Shown here: in pieces, positions 8,415 to 17,125 of the stretch | How the letters are laid out: each line of letters starts with the position of its first letter | Numbering within the stretch: position 1 is the first letter of the stretch | Assembly: GCF_014656195.1 (NCBI RefSeq) | Contig: NZ_BNBY01000004.1 | Span: 62,001-126,000 of the forward strand | Direction: 5' to 3' | Source: Kitasatospora xanthocidica | Lineage (GTDB): Bacteria > Actinomycetota > Actinomycetes > Streptomycetales > Streptomycetaceae | DNA length: 64,000 bases | Notes under the pieces: model-generated | Seen by the model: only the letters and a program-made list of their open reading frames with translations | Database searches by the model: none | Told to the model about the DNA's origin: nothing | Program-made: the position numbers and the translations under genes

Positions 8415-8747
8415 ATGACCGTCCTGCGCTCGATCGCCCTGTTCGCCCTCGCCGCGCTCGCCGAGATCGGCGGCTGCTGGCTGGTCTGGCAGAGCGTGCG
8501 CGAGCAACGGCCCTGGTGGCTGGCCGGGATCGGGGTGGTGGCGCTCGGCGCGTACGGCTTCGTCGCGGCGCTGCAGCCGGACGCGGACTTCGGCCGGGTG
8601 CTGGCCGCGTACGGCGGGGTGTTCGTGGCCGGCTCGCTGCTCTGGGGCATGGCCGTGGACGGCTTCCGGCCGACCCGCTACGACGTGGCGGGCGCGCTGG
8701 TCTGCCTGGCCGGGGTCGCCGTGATCATGTACGGGCCCCGGCGCTGA
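8415..8747 (+). CDS. YnfA-family (UPF0060) small membrane protein
   Basis: A 110-residue, four-helix membrane protein. Family signatures are [15 protein letters not shown] near the N-terminus, [19 protein letters not shown] in the third segment and [19 protein letters not shown] leading to the fourth helix; it ends MYGPRR. YnfA relatives belong to the small-multidrug-resistance superfamily, and some export quaternary ammonium compounds, but the role in actinomycetes is unknown. The last six codons and stop lie in the first of three exact 28-bp tandem copies. Confidence 0.93.
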   Translation: MTVLRSIALFALAALAEIGGCWLVWQSVREQRPWWLAGIGVVALGAYGFVAALQPDADFGRVLAAYGGVFVAGSLLWGMAVDGFRPTRYDVAGALVCLAGVAVIMYGPRR

Positions 8748-8810
8748 GGTCCTCATGTACGGGCCCCGGCGCTGAGGTCCTCATGTACGGGCCCCGGCGC
8801 TGAGGTCCTC
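8727..8810. repeat. Three exact 28-bp tandem repeats at the ynfA 3' end
   Basis: Copies occupy 8727-8754, 8755-8782 and 8783-8810. Each begins ATGTACGGGCCCCGG and contains the stop TGA; the first copy is the true end of the coding region. As 28 is not a multiple of 3, the copies fall in different frames. Confidence 0.97.
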
Positions 8811-8845
8811 CCTCGACGCCGGGGCCAGCTACGGGACTTCGGGGA

Positions 8846-10513
8846 CTACCAGCCCCAGCCGCCGCCCTCGCCGTCGTCGTCGCGGTTGGAGTCCCAGCCC
8901 TCGCCGACCTTGCGCAGGATCGAGTAGTTGTCGATCTGCGTGCCGTCCTCGGCCAGCGCGGTGACCTTCATGACCGACTTCTGGCCCAGGTGGGCCGGGG
9001 TGACGTCGACCTTGATGAAGGAGTAGCCGGTGTAGCGCACCCGCGACCACTGGATGGTCTCGGGGGTCTTCACCCGGCCCTTGCTCCAGTAGTAGGTCTT
9101 GACCTCGTCCTGGTGGTTCTCGTGCCCCTCGTAGGTGTCCGGCACGTCGAACTTGTACAGGCTGCGGCCGGCGGCGCCCGCGGTCACGTAGACCACGCCG
9201 TCCTTCTCGGGCTCGATGGTGGCGCCGCTCGGCACCTGCTTCGAGACCTTGTTGCCCAGGATGGCGTCGGTGCGCTCGTAGATGTGGTTGTGGCCGTTGA
9301 TGACCAGGTCCACCCGGTACTTCTCGAACAGCGGCACCCAGGCCTCGCGGACGCCGCCCTCGGAGGCGTGCGCGACGGTGGTGGAGAAGGCGCAGTGGTG
9401 GAAGAAGACCACGACGAAGTCGATGGTCTCGTCGTTGCGCAGGTCCTTGAGGGTGCGCTCCAGCCACTTGGTCTGCTTGCCCGCCGAGAGGCCGAGGTTG
9501 GCCGGGATCTCGTAGGAGACGTCGTTGGCGTCCAGGGAGATGACGCCGACGTTCTTGTAGCGGAAGGTGTAGACGCCGGGGACGTTGCGCGGGTCCGGGC
9601 CGTTGTTCGGCAGGAAGAAGCGGGAGTTCTCGCCGCCGTAGCCGTTGGGCGAGTACCAGGCCTCGATGTCGTGGTTGCCGTAGGCGACCATCCACGGGAT
9701 CTCGGCGGCGACGGTCTCGGTCTGCACCAGGAAGTCGTCCCAGGTCTTCGCGTTGAAGACGGACTTGTCCGGGTCGGTGCCGGAGCCGGCCGGGTCGGCG
9801 TAGCAGATGTCGCCGGCGTGCAGGTGGAAGGCCGGCTTCTGGGCCTTGATGATGTGGTCGTTGCCCGCCGCGTGCGCGCTGACGCCCTGGTCGCCGAAGG
9901 CGGTGAAGGTGAACGGCTCGTACACCTTGCCCCAGCGGTGGTCGCGGGACGGCGCGGTGCGGAAGGTGTGCAGGGTGGAGATCTGCTGCTGCGAGGCGGG
10001 GTCGAAGCCCTCGTGGCCGACACCGTAGTAGTAGGTGGTGTCGGGGTGCAGGTCCTCCAGCGCCACGTGCAGGTAGTACTGGTCCACAGGCTGGCCGGTC
10101 GGGGTCAGCGCGGGGGTGTGCAGGGCGCGGACCTCGGCCTGGACCTTGTGGCTGAGCTCCCACGGGGTCTTGCCGAAGCGCAGGAACGGCTTCCTGACCG
10201 GCGCCGGGACCTGCCAGGAGACGCGGAACTGGGTGTCCGGCTCGGGGCCGAACTGGAGGTGGCGGCCGACCGGCGCGACCAGCGCGCCGTCGATGCCGTC
10301 CGTCGTGCCGCCCGTCAGCAGCTGCGGGCCGGCCGGCGCCGCGAACGCGGTGCCGCTGCCCAGGGCACCGCCGACGGCGACGGCACCGACGGTCACGGCA
10401 CCGGCGCGCAGCATCCGGCGGCGGGAGAAGCGGGCCCGCAGGTACTCGTGCTGCTCGGCCATGCTCATGCGGTCGGCAAGCTTGGCCGGCACGCCCATGT
10501 TGGGGATATCCAT
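8846..10513 (-). CDS. TAT-exported purple-acid-phosphatase-like metallophosphoesterase
   Basis: A 555-residue protein with an N-terminal SRRRMLRAGAV twin-arginine motif, a hydrophobic stretch and an AFA-AP cleavage-like site, so it is exported folded. A fibronectin-like domain follows, then a calcineurin-like metallophosphatase domain: FTAFGDQG, LHAGDICYAD, MVAYGNHDIE, VVFFHHCAFS and NGHNHIYERT, the five metal-ligand blocks of purple acid phosphatases in order. It probably releases phosphate from organic phosphates outside the cell. The tail is Gly/Trp rich. The start is uncertain: ATGs at 10585, 10513 and 10498 are in frame and none has a clear ribosome-binding site. Confidence 0.9.
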   Translation of the reverse strand: MDIPNMGVPAKLADRMSMAEQHEYLRARFSRRRMLRAGAVTVGAVAVGGALGSGTAFAAPAGPQLLTGGTTDGIDGALVAPVGRHLQFGPEPDTQFRVSWQVPAPVRKPFLRFGKTPWELSHKVQAEVRALHTPALTPTGQPVDQYYLHVALEDLHPDTTYYYGVGHEGFDPASQQQISTLHTFRTAPSRDHRWGKVYEPFTFTAFGDQGVSAHAAGNDHIIKAQKPAFHLHAGDICYADPAGSGTDPDKSVFNAKTWDDFLVQTETVAAEIPWMVAYGNHDIEAWYSPNGYGGENSRFFLPNNGPDPRNVPGVYTFRYKNVGVISLDANDVSYEIPANLGLSAGKQTKWLERTLKDLRNDETIDFVVVFFHHCAFSTTVAHASEGGVREAWVPLFEKYRVDLVINGHNHIYERTDAILGNKVSKQVPSGATIEPEKDGVVYVTAGAAGRSLYKFDVPDTYEGHENHQDEVKTYYWSKGRVKTPETIQWSRVRYTGYSFIKVDVTPAHLGQKSVMKVTALAEDGTQIDNYSILRKVGEGWDSNRDDDGEGGGWGW

Positions 10514-10722
10514 GCGCGGGACTCTGTCAGCGGTGTGTGGAGCGGACACGGACGCGCGGTGAACGGGCCGCAGCGTGTCCCCCATTCGAACGCCAATGTT
10601 CGACCATGGTTCGGTAAAGGGGCATGTCCGCGTCGAACCGACCCGGGATCATGGCCCTCACCAGCCACGTCGGTTGAGTGGGTGTCGGCGGATCCTCCCC
10701 GGGAGGGTGACCCGCCGGAGGG

Positions 10723-10974
10723 TCAGGAGGGTTCGTCCCACTGCGTGGGGGCCCGGTTGCCGGTGCCGTCGCAGGTACGGCAGATCTCGTCCCGGTAGGC
10801 GTGCTTGGCGCCGCCCGCGTCCACCCGGTAGCGGACGTACACCCCGGTGCCGTCGCACAGGAAGCAGTTGCCGCCCCCGCCGCCCACCTCGGTGGTGCCG
10901 GTGCCCTGGCAGGTCCGGCAGCTGAGGCCGGCGGTCCGGCCGGTGCCCGCGCAGATGCGGCAGACCGTCGTCAT
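10723..10974 (-). CDS. Stand-alone DnaJ-type cysteine-rich zinc-finger protein
   Basis: An 83-residue protein that is almost entirely a DnaJ central domain: four CxxCxGxG motifs, CRICAGTG (5-12), CRTCQGTG (19-26), CFLCDGTG (37-44) and CRTCDGTG (65-72). In DnaJ, motifs 1 and 4 bind one zinc and motifs 2 and 3 another; the spacing here is compatible. There is no J domain or substrate-binding domain. The start at 10974 is supported by AGGGAGGAAG. It could be a small zinc-dependent thiol-redox or chaperone-like protein. Neighbours give no pathway clue, though a thioredoxin-like ferredoxin gene lies 172 bp upstream on the same strand. Confidence 0.85.
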   Translation of the reverse strand: MTTVCRICAGTGRTAGLSCRTCQGTGTTEVGGGGGNCFLCDGTGVYVRYRVDAGGAKHAYRDEICRTCDGTGNRAPTQWDEPS

Positions 10975-11146
10975 CGTCTTCCTCCCTCGCGCGGAACCGC
11001 TCGGCGCCACCGGTCATGGTAGTGGTGCGGGCCGCCGGACCACCCCGGGACGGCGATCTGACGATCAGTCAGTCATTCCGGTCGGGGACCATTCCGGCCG
11101 GGTCCGTCGGACCGCGACGGGCCGCCCGGACGTCCGGTGGCGGCCG

Positions 11147-11587
11147 CTACTCCGCCAGGCCCTCGCGGACCCGGCGGGAGACCGAGATCAGCTGGAGGTC
11201 GAGCAGGCCGGGCGGATCGGCCAGGCCGGGGCCGCCCGCGCGCACCCAGGCGGCTATGTCGTCGATCATCTCGTCCATCAGCACGAAGCCGAGCCAGACC
11301 GGACGCCCGCCCGCGGCCCGGCCCTCGGCGGAGGGGCCGACCACCACCACGTTGGACTGGCTGCACACGTCCAGGCACTTGACGGCCCGGACCCGCCCCG
11401 CCGGACCCACCGCCGTCCGCAGCCGCTCGTACTGGCCCGCGTGGTCCACCCCGGGGTGCTTCGCCTCGGTGCCGCAGCAGCAGCCGCGGCAGACGGTGAC
11501 GGTCACCGGGGAGGCCGCGCCCCGCTTCCGGTCCTGCTTCCGGTCCTGCTCCCGGGCGCCGTCGCGGTCGCGGTCTCGGCGGCTCAT
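11147..11587 (-). CDS. Thioredoxin-like [2Fe-2S] ferredoxin-domain protein
   Basis: A 146-residue protein. After a charged 30-residue N-terminal tail comes a thioredoxin-like ferredoxin fold: VCRGCCCGTEAKHPG holds the first cluster Cys, and VKCLDVCSQSNVVVVGP holds the later pair, the usual spacing for this group (a NuoE/clostridial Fd-like fold). It probably carries electrons or acts in metal/redox sensing. It ends with a hydrophobic VRRVREGLAE-type helix. The ATG at 11587 has only a weak Shine-Dalgarno. No dedicated oxidoreductase partner is adjacent; an FAD dehydrogenase lies 143 bp upstream on the same strand. Confidence 0.85.
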   Translation of the reverse strand: MSRRDRDRDGAREQDRKQDRKRGAASPVTVTVCRGCCCGTEAKHPGVDHAGQYERLRTAVGPAGRVRAVKCLDVCSQSNVVVVGPSAEGRAAGGRPVWLGFVLMDEMIDDIAAWVRAGGPGLADPPGLLDLQLISVSRRVREGLAE

Positions 11588-11730
11588 CGGTCCTGGTCCC
11601 CCTGGTGGTCGGCGGTGTCAGCGGTGTCGGCGGTGCGCTCCGCAGCCGCTCCGCACCCGCACTGTACCCGCCGGTCAGGGGGCGTCCACCAGGGCCCGGA
11701 CAGGCCCCGGACCCCGGACCCCGGCCCCCG

Positions 11731-13386
11731 CTACCCCACCGCCGAGGCCGCGGCCCGGCCCGCCGTACGGCCGGAGAACAGGCAGCCGCCCAGGAAGGTG
11801 CCCTCCAGCGAGCGGTAGCCGTGCATGCCCCCGCCGCCGAAGCCCGCGGCCTCGCCCGCCGCGTACAGCCCCGGGAGCACCTCACCGTCCGGCCGCAGCA
11901 CCCGGGCGGACAGGTCGGTGTGCAGTCCGCCCAGTGACTTGCGGGTCAGGATGTTGAGCCGGACGGCGATCAGCGGGGCGGCGCCCGGGTCGAGGATCCG
12001 GTGCGGGGCGGCGGTGCGGACGAGCCGGTCGCCGAGGTAGCGGCGGGCGCCGTGGATGGCGGTGACCTGGAGGTCCTTGGCGAAGGGGTTGGCCAGCTGG
12101 CGGTCACGGTCCTCGACGGTGCGGCGCAGCTCGTCCGGGTCGATCAGCGGCTCGCGGGTCCTGGCGTTCATGCCCCGGGCGAGGTCGGCGAGGTTGCCCG
12201 CCGTGACGAAGTCCCGCCCGTGCCGCAGGTGGCCCAGGACCGGGCCGGGGGCGCCGGGCAGGGCGCGGCCGAGCACGCCGCGCACGGACTTCCCGGTCAG
12301 GTCGGGGTTCTGCTCGGAGCCGGAGAGGGTGAACTCCTTCTCGATGATCCGCTGGTTGAGCACGAACCAGGTGTACTCGTGGCCGGTGGACATGATGTGT
12401 TCGAGCGTGCCGAGGGTGTCGAAGCCGGGGAACAGCGGGACGGGCAGCCGCCGGCCGCGCGCGTCCAGCCAGAGCGAGGACGGGCCGGGCAGGATCCGGA
12501 TGCCGTGCCGGGCCCAGATCGGGTCCCAGTTCTCGATGCCCTCGGTGTAGTGCCACATCCGGTCGCCGTTGATCAGACCGGCCCCGGCCGCGCCGGCGAC
12601 GTCCAGCATCAGGCCGTCCACGTGCGCGGGCACGCCGGAGAGCAGCTTGGCGGGCGGGGTGCCGAGCCGGGCCGGCCAGGCCTTGCGGACCAGGTCGTGG
12701 TTGCCGCCGATGCCGCCGGAGGTGACGACCACGGCCTGGGCGCGCAGGTCGAAGCGCCCGGCGACCTCGCGGGAGCTGGCCTCGCCCCGGGCGGCCGGGC
12801 TCGGCTCCAGCACCTCGCCGGTGACGGTGTCGACGGCGCCGGCGGTGGCGGACAGCCCGGTGACCCGGTGCCGGAAGCGCAGGTCGACCAGCCCGCGCGC
12901 GGCGGCCTCCCGGACCCGGCGGACGAAGGGCGCCAGCAGGCCCGGCCCGGTGCCCCAGGTGATGTGGAAGCGCGGCACCGAGTTGCCGGGCCCGTCGGCG
13001 AGGAAGCCGCCGCGCTCGGCCCAGCCGACCACCGGGAAGAGCCGCACGCCCATCCCGTGCAGCCAGGCCCGCTTCTCGCCGGCCGCGAAGTCCACGTACG
13101 CCTCGGCCCAGCGGCGCGGCCAGTCGTCCTCGGGCCGGTCGAAGCCGGCGGTGCCGAGCCAGTCCTGCCAGGCGAGGGCGTGCGAGTCGCGGATCCGCAT
13201 CCGGCGCTGCTCGGGCGAGTCGACCAGGAAGAGGCCGCCGAAGGACCAGTGCGCCTGCCCGCCGAGCGAGGCCGCCGGCTCCTGGTCGAGCAGGATCACC
13301 TTCCGTCCGGCGTCGGCGAGTTCGGCGGTGGCGGCGAGGCCGGCGAGTCCCGCTCCGATGACGATGACGTCGACGTCCAGGGCCAT
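11731..13386 (-). CDS. FAD-binding dehydrogenase (fumarate reductase/KstD-like)
   Basis: A 551-residue flavoprotein. The N-terminal Rossmann motif is DVIVIGAGLAGLAATAELAD, followed by LLDQEPAASLGGQAHWSFGG. The FAD-contacting C-terminus reads GLYAAGEAAGFGGGGMHGYR, then LEGTFLGGCLFSGRTAGRAA, as in the fumarate reductase/3-ketosteroid dehydrogenase superfamily. A TLVVTSGGIGGN-like segment (VVTSGGIGGNHDLV) sits mid-protein. No Tat or Sec signal is seen, so it is cytoplasmic. It resembles the stand-alone FAD-binding dehydrogenases of actinomycetes whose substrate is not established. Confidence 0.9.
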   Translation of the reverse strand: MALDVDVIVIGAGLAGLAATAELADAGRKVILLDQEPAASLGGQAHWSFGGLFLVDSPEQRRMRIRDSHALAWQDWLGTAGFDRPEDDWPRRWAEAYVDFAAGEKRAWLHGMGVRLFPVVGWAERGGFLADGPGNSVPRFHITWGTGPGLLAPFVRRVREAAARGLVDLRFRHRVTGLSATAGAVDTVTGEVLEPSPAARGEASSREVAGRFDLRAQAVVVTSGGIGGNHDLVRKAWPARLGTPPAKLLSGVPAHVDGLMLDVAGAAGAGLINGDRMWHYTEGIENWDPIWARHGIRILPGPSSLWLDARGRRLPVPLFPGFDTLGTLEHIMSTGHEYTWFVLNQRIIEKEFTLSGSEQNPDLTGKSVRGVLGRALPGAPGPVLGHLRHGRDFVTAGNLADLARGMNARTREPLIDPDELRRTVEDRDRQLANPFAKDLQVTAIHGARRYLGDRLVRTAAPHRILDPGAAPLIAVRLNILTRKSLGGLHTDLSARVLRPDGEVLPGLYAAGEAAGFGGGGMHGYRSLEGTFLGGCLFSGRTAGRAAASAVG

Positions 13387-13721
13387 GCGCAGTCCTCCGT
13401 CGCGGCTCGCGGTGGCGGCGGGCCCGCGGACCGGCCGTCGCTGTGCGCCGATAGTGCGGCCTGTGGTGACGCCCGGTCAACCGCCGGTGGACCGGAAGGT
13501 GACGAACAGCGACGCGAATTCCGCTCCACACCGTTTCGGAAATGTCTTCGATACACGGTGGAGCGAAATTCGAAATGTCACCGGACACCATCTGACGGAA
13601 TTTCGGGAATTTCCCCGCGAACCATGGACGGCCACGTAACCTGGCGGTAACTTACCTGCTGGTAGCTGCGGCCCGGCTCGGTACGACCCCCACCCGTCGT
13701 TTCTCTCCCCCAGGAGGAACC
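13387..13721. other. 335-bp intergenic region with palindromes
   Basis: The divergent region between the FAD dehydrogenase and the secreted esterase has no gene. It is locally AT-richer (13500-13620) and holds repeated GAAATTC/GAATTTC words, GAAATGTC twice, a long imperfect inverted repeat at 13516-13571 and a short palindrome GGTAACTTACC at 13646-13656. I expect the esterase promoter here but cannot name a convincing -35/-10 pair. Confidence 0.5.
13516..13571. repeat. Imperfect inverted repeat upstream of the secreted esterase
   Basis: The left arm, GAATTCCGCTCCACACCG at 13516-13533, pairs with the right arm, CGGTGGAGCGAAATTC at 13556-13571, with one mismatch and a two-base bulge around a 22-nt loop. 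It may be an operator or a cruciform. Confidence 0.65.
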
Positions 13722-14660
13722 GTGCTCCGCCCTGCCCGGAATTCCCGGCACCTCCGCAATTCCACCGCGCTCGCCGCGGTCGCCCTCGGCGCCGCCCTGG
13801 CACTCACCTCCACGAGCGCCCAGGCCGCCACGCCCGCCCCGAAGCACTACGTGGCGCTCGGCGACTCCTACGCCGCCGGCGCCGGCGTGCCCGGCCAGTC
13901 GGCCGGCCTCTGCCTGCGCTCCGACCGCAACTACGGCCACCTGGTCGCCGCCGCCCTGAAGGCCGGCGCCTACACCGACGTGACCTGCGCCGCCGCCAAG
14001 GTCAAGCACATGACGCAGTCCCAGTACGACGCCTTCATCAAGGTCAACGACCCGCAGTTCGACGCGCTGACCGGCGACACCGACCTGGTCACCCTCGGGA
14101 TCGGCGGCAACGACCTCGCGGCCAGCGACCTCGGCCTCGGCGAACTGGTCGCCACCTGCGTCGCCGGCGCGGTGGTCAACCCGCTGGGCACGCCCTGCAA
14201 GGACGTCTACCACCACGGCTACTGGGACTGGAGCACCTGGTCCTGGCAGTACGGCACCGACGACCTGGCCGAGCGGATCACCGGCACGATCGCCCCGCAG
14301 ATCGCCGGCACGCTCCGGCAGATCCACGCCAAGGCGCCCAACGCCAAGGTGCTGCTGGTCGGCTACCCGTCCGTCCTGCCCGCCGACGGCTCGACCTGCG
14401 TCCTGCGCCAGCCGGTGACACCGGGCGACGTCGAGTACATGTACGGCGTGCTCAACAAGCTGAACGCCGCCCTGAAGTCCACGGCGGCGGCGAACGGCGC
14501 GACCTACGTGGACACCGCGACGCCGACGGTCGGCCACGACGTCTGCTCGGACGACCGCTGGATCGAGGGCGCGCTGCCCGGCTCGCCCGCGGTGCCGTTC
14601 CACCCGAACGCCACCGGCGAGAAGGTGATGGCGGACGCGGTGCTCGCCGCGCTGCGGTAG
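13722..14660 (+). CDS. Secreted SGNH/GDSL esterase-lipase
   Basis: A 312-residue protein with a Sec signal peptide (hydrophobic ALAAVALGAALALTS, cleavage near AQA-AT at about residue 35). Catalytic blocks are VALGDSYAAGAGV (Ser), LGIGGNDLA (oxyanion Gly and Asn), and PFHPNATGEKVMADAV near the C-terminus (His). Paired Cys residues suit disulphides in a secreted enzyme like the Streptomyces scabies esterase/S. rimosus lipase family. It probably hydrolyses lipids or plant esters outside the cell. The GTG at 13722 follows a perfect AGGAGG. Confidence 0.94.
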   Translation: MLRPARNSRHLRNSTALAAVALGAALALTSTSAQAATPAPKHYVALGDSYAAGAGVPGQSAGLCLRSDRNYGHLVAAALKAGAYTDVTCAAAKVKHMTQSQYDAFIKVNDPQFDALTGDTDLVTLGIGGNDLAASDLGLGELVATCVAGAVVNPLGTPCKDVYHHGYWDWSTWSWQYGTDDLAERITGTIAPQIAGTLRQIHAKAPNAKVLLVGYPSVLPADGSTCVLRQPVTPGDVEYMYGVLNKLNAALKSTAAANGATYVDTATPTVGHDVCSDDRWIEGALPGSPAVPFHPNATGEKVMADAVLAALR

Positions 14661-14721
14661 GCCCGCGCCGAGGGGCCCGCACCGAGGGCGCGCGTCTTGC
14701 GGCGAACGGCCCCGGAGAGCC

Positions 14722-14762
14722 CCGAGGGGCCGGTGACCAGACCCCGGTCACCGGCCCCTCGG
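14722..14762. terminator. Bidirectional terminator-like hairpin
   Basis: A perfect 17-bp stem (14722-14738 with 14746-14762) and a 7-nt loop lie between the convergent esterase and NiCoT genes. There is no T-run, as is common in streptomycetes. Confidence 0.85.
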
Positions 14763-14777
14763 CTCCGCCGTTAGCCG

Positions 14778-15908
14778 CTACTCGGCTTCGGCCGAGGCGG
14801 CGACGGAGGCGGCGGCCGGAGCGGAGGCGGCGGCCAGCCCGGCCGACCACTTCTCCTCGACGTTGCCGAACTTCCAGTACGCGATCGCCGCCGCCCAGGT
14901 GAGCACGAACAGTCCGACGATCGCGTAGCCGACGAAGTTGAGGTCCAGCCCGCCGACCCAGGCGATCGGCCCGCTGGTGATGTCCAGCTTCTCGCCGAGC
15001 AGGCCGATCAGCTCGATCGAGCCGATGACCAGCGCGACCAGCACCGACAGCCCGGTGACGGTCAGGTTGTAGTAGATCTTGCGGACCGGCTTGGAGAACG
15101 CCCACTCGTAGGCGAAGTTCATGAACGAGCCGTCGATGGTGTCCAGCAGGCTCATCCCGGCCGCGAACAGGATCGGCAGCGTGAGCAGCGCGTACCAGGG
15201 CAGCGAGAACGCCGCCGCGCCGCCCGCCAGCACCAGCAGGGACACCTCGGTGGCGGTGTCGAAGCCCAGGCCGAACAGCAGGCCCACCGGGTACATGTGC
15301 CAGGGCTTGGTGACGGCCCTGGTCACCCGGCCGAGGATGCGGTTCATCAGCCCGCGCCGCTCCAGCTGGCGCTCCAGCTCGGCCTCGTCGTACTCGCCCA
15401 CGCGCATCCGGCGGAAGACCTTGAGGATGCCGTTGAAGGCGCCCAGGTTGATCAGGCCGAGCAGCAGCAGGAAGGTGCCGGAGACGGTGACGCCGATCAG
15501 GCCGGTCATCTCGTGCAGCGTCGAGTCGTCGGACTCCACCTGGCCTGCCAGCGAGCGGATGCCGAAGGCCAGCAGCGCGCAGAGGCCGAAGACGATCGAG
15601 GAGTGCCCGAGCGAGAACCAGAAGCCGACCGACAGCGGCCGCTTTCCCTGGCCCATCAGCTTGCGGGTGGTGTTGTCGATGGCGGCGATGTGGTCGGCGT
15701 CGAAGGCATGCCGCATGCCGAGGGTGTAGGCGGTCAGGCCCATGCCGGCGCCGAACACCTGGCCGCCGACGGTGTAGTGCTCGGGCGCGACCAGCGCCAG
15801 CAGGGTGAACCAGCCGATGACGTGCAGCGCGAGGATGAACCCGCCCATTCCGGCCAGGCGGATCCACTCCTCACGGGTGAGCCGGTCGCGCCAGCGAGGG
15901 GCGGTCAT
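14778..15908 (-). CDS. NiCoT-family nickel/cobalt permease
   Basis: A 376-residue polytopic membrane protein. The family signature in the second helix, RHAFDADHIAAIDNTTRKLM, contains the HX4DH metal-recognition motif. Further NiCoT signatures follow: GFWFSLGHSSIVFG and LLFGLGFDTATEV, and about eight membrane segments are visible. It takes up Ni2+ and/or Co2+ with high affinity; nickel would serve urease (encoded at 45-47 kb) and any Ni-superoxide dismutase, cobalt would serve B12. A Nur-like box lies 63 bp upstream of the start. The C-terminus is an Ala-rich tail. Confidence 0.95.
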   Translation of the reverse strand: MTAPRWRDRLTREEWIRLAGMGGFILALHVIGWFTLLALVAPEHYTVGGQVFGAGMGLTAYTLGMRHAFDADHIAAIDNTTRKLMGQGKRPLSVGFWFSLGHSSIVFGLCALLAFGIRSLAGQVESDDSTLHEMTGLIGVTVSGTFLLLLGLINLGAFNGILKVFRRMRVGEYDEAELERQLERRGLMNRILGRVTRAVTKPWHMYPVGLLFGLGFDTATEVSLLVLAGGAAAFSLPWYALLTLPILFAAGMSLLDTIDGSFMNFAYEWAFSKPVRKIYYNLTVTGLSVLVALVIGSIELIGLLGEKLDITSGPIAWVGGLDLNFVGYAIVGLFVLTWAAAIAYWKFGNVEEKWSAGLAAASAPAAASVAASAEAE

Positions 15909-15970
15909 CGTCGTGTTCCTTTCGGTGGGGCGGGCGGAGCTGGGCCATCTTTCCGCCTGGACGCGCGCAG

Positions 15971-15987
15971 TTGCAAGTCATGCGCAA
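15971..15987. promoter_or_regulatory. Nur-like nickel box
   Basis: TTGCAA-N5-GCGCAA (15971-15987) agrees with the Streptomyces Nur consensus that I recall as tTGCaa-N5-ttGCAA, differing at two positions in the second half-site. It lies between the nickel permease and the divergent secreted-protein gene. Nur is a Fur-family repressor that shuts off nickel uptake when Ni is ample. Confidence 0.6.
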
Positions 15988-16144
15988 TTACGGAACGGTT
16001 TCCGCCCACCCCTGGATCACCACGATCCGTACAGGACCTCGTCACCTCCCGAGCCTTTCTCCGGTCGCTCTACGCGCGGATACTCGCGTCTACGCGCGAA
16101 AACCCTGGCGCCGAAACCCTCGACTCCCCACGGAGGAACGGCAC

Positions 16145-17125
16145 ATGACGATCCGTATTCGAGCCGCCGCGGCCCTGTCCGGCGCGGCGCTGCTCGCGGC
16201 CGGCCTCACCACCCTCGCCCCGGCCGCCACCGCCGCCCCCACCTCGAACGCCGCCACCTCGACGGCCACCGCCACGACGGCCACCGCCGCCGCTGCCACG
16301 CCGCACCGGGTGCTGTTCGACAACAGCAAGGCCGAGACCGCCGGCAACGCCGACTGGATCATCAGCACCAGCCAGCCCGACCCGCTCGCCCAGAACCCCG
16401 CCCCCACCACCGATAAGAGCTGGACCGGCGCGCTGTCCGCCTGGGGCGTCGCCCTGCAGAAGACCGGCCAGTACAGCCTCAAGACCCTCCCGGCCGGCTC
16501 CACCATCACCTACGGCACCGGCGGCGCGCTCGACCTCGCCAACTTCGACACCTTCGTGCTCCCGGAGCCCAACATCCGGCTGAGCGCGAGCGAGAAGACC
16601 GCCGTCATGCGGTTCGTCCAGAACGGCGGCGGGCTCTTCCTCGTCTCCGACCACGTCAACAGCGACCGCAACAACGACGGCTGGGACTCGCCGAAGATCA
16701 TCAACGACCTGCTGACCAGCAACGGGGTGAACAACAACGACCCCTTCGGCTTCTCGGTCGACCTGCTCAACATCACCACCGACAACCCGCGCGCGATCAA
16801 CGACGCCACCGACCCGGTGCTGCACGGCCCCTTCGGCACCGTCACCGGCTCGATCCTGCGCAACGGCACCACCTTCACCCTCAAGCCCGCCGACAACCCC
16901 TCGGTCAAGGGCCTGGTCTACCGGACCGGCTCCAGCGGCAACACCGGCGCCTTCTTCGTCACCAGCACCTTCGGCTCCGGCCGGGTCGCCGTCTGGGGCG
17001 ACAGCTCCCCGATCGACGACGGCACCGGCCAGTCCGGCAACACCCTCTTCAACGGCTGGGACGACCCGGCGGGCACCGACGCCGCCCTCGCCCTCAACGC
17101 CACCGCCTGGCTGAGCAAGGCCTGA
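16145..17125 (+). CDS. Secreted protein of unknown function (GATase-like fold suspected)
   Basis: A 326-residue protein with a Sec signal (SGAALLAAGLTTLAPAATAAP) and an Ala/Thr-rich linker to about residue 55. The mature part includes HRVLFDNSKAETAGNADW at its start, NFDTFVLPEPN, MRFVQNGGGLFLVSDHVNSD and GRVAVWGDSSPIDDGTG. These resemble the glutamine-amidotransferase-like domains that begin by asking whether a field is set aside for a hydrolase; streptomycete relatives are usually labelled only as hydrolase or hypothetical. The start at 16145 follows GGAGGAACG. It is divergent from the nickel permease. Confidence 0.82.
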   Translation: MTIRIRAAAALSGAALLAAGLTTLAPAATAAPTSNAATSTATATTATAAAATPHRVLFDNSKAETAGNADWIISTSQPDPLAQNPAPTTDKSWTGALSAWGVALQKTGQYSLKTLPAGSTITYGTGGALDLANFDTFVLPEPNIRLSASEKTAVMRFVQNGGGLFLVSDHVNSDRNNDGWDSPKIINDLLTSNGVNNNDPFGFSVDLLNITTDNPRAINDATDPVLHGPFGTVTGSILRNGTTFTLKPADNPSVKGLVYRTGSSGNTGAFFVTSTFGSGRVAVWGDSSPIDDGTGQSGNTLFNGWDDPAGTDAALALNATAWLSKA

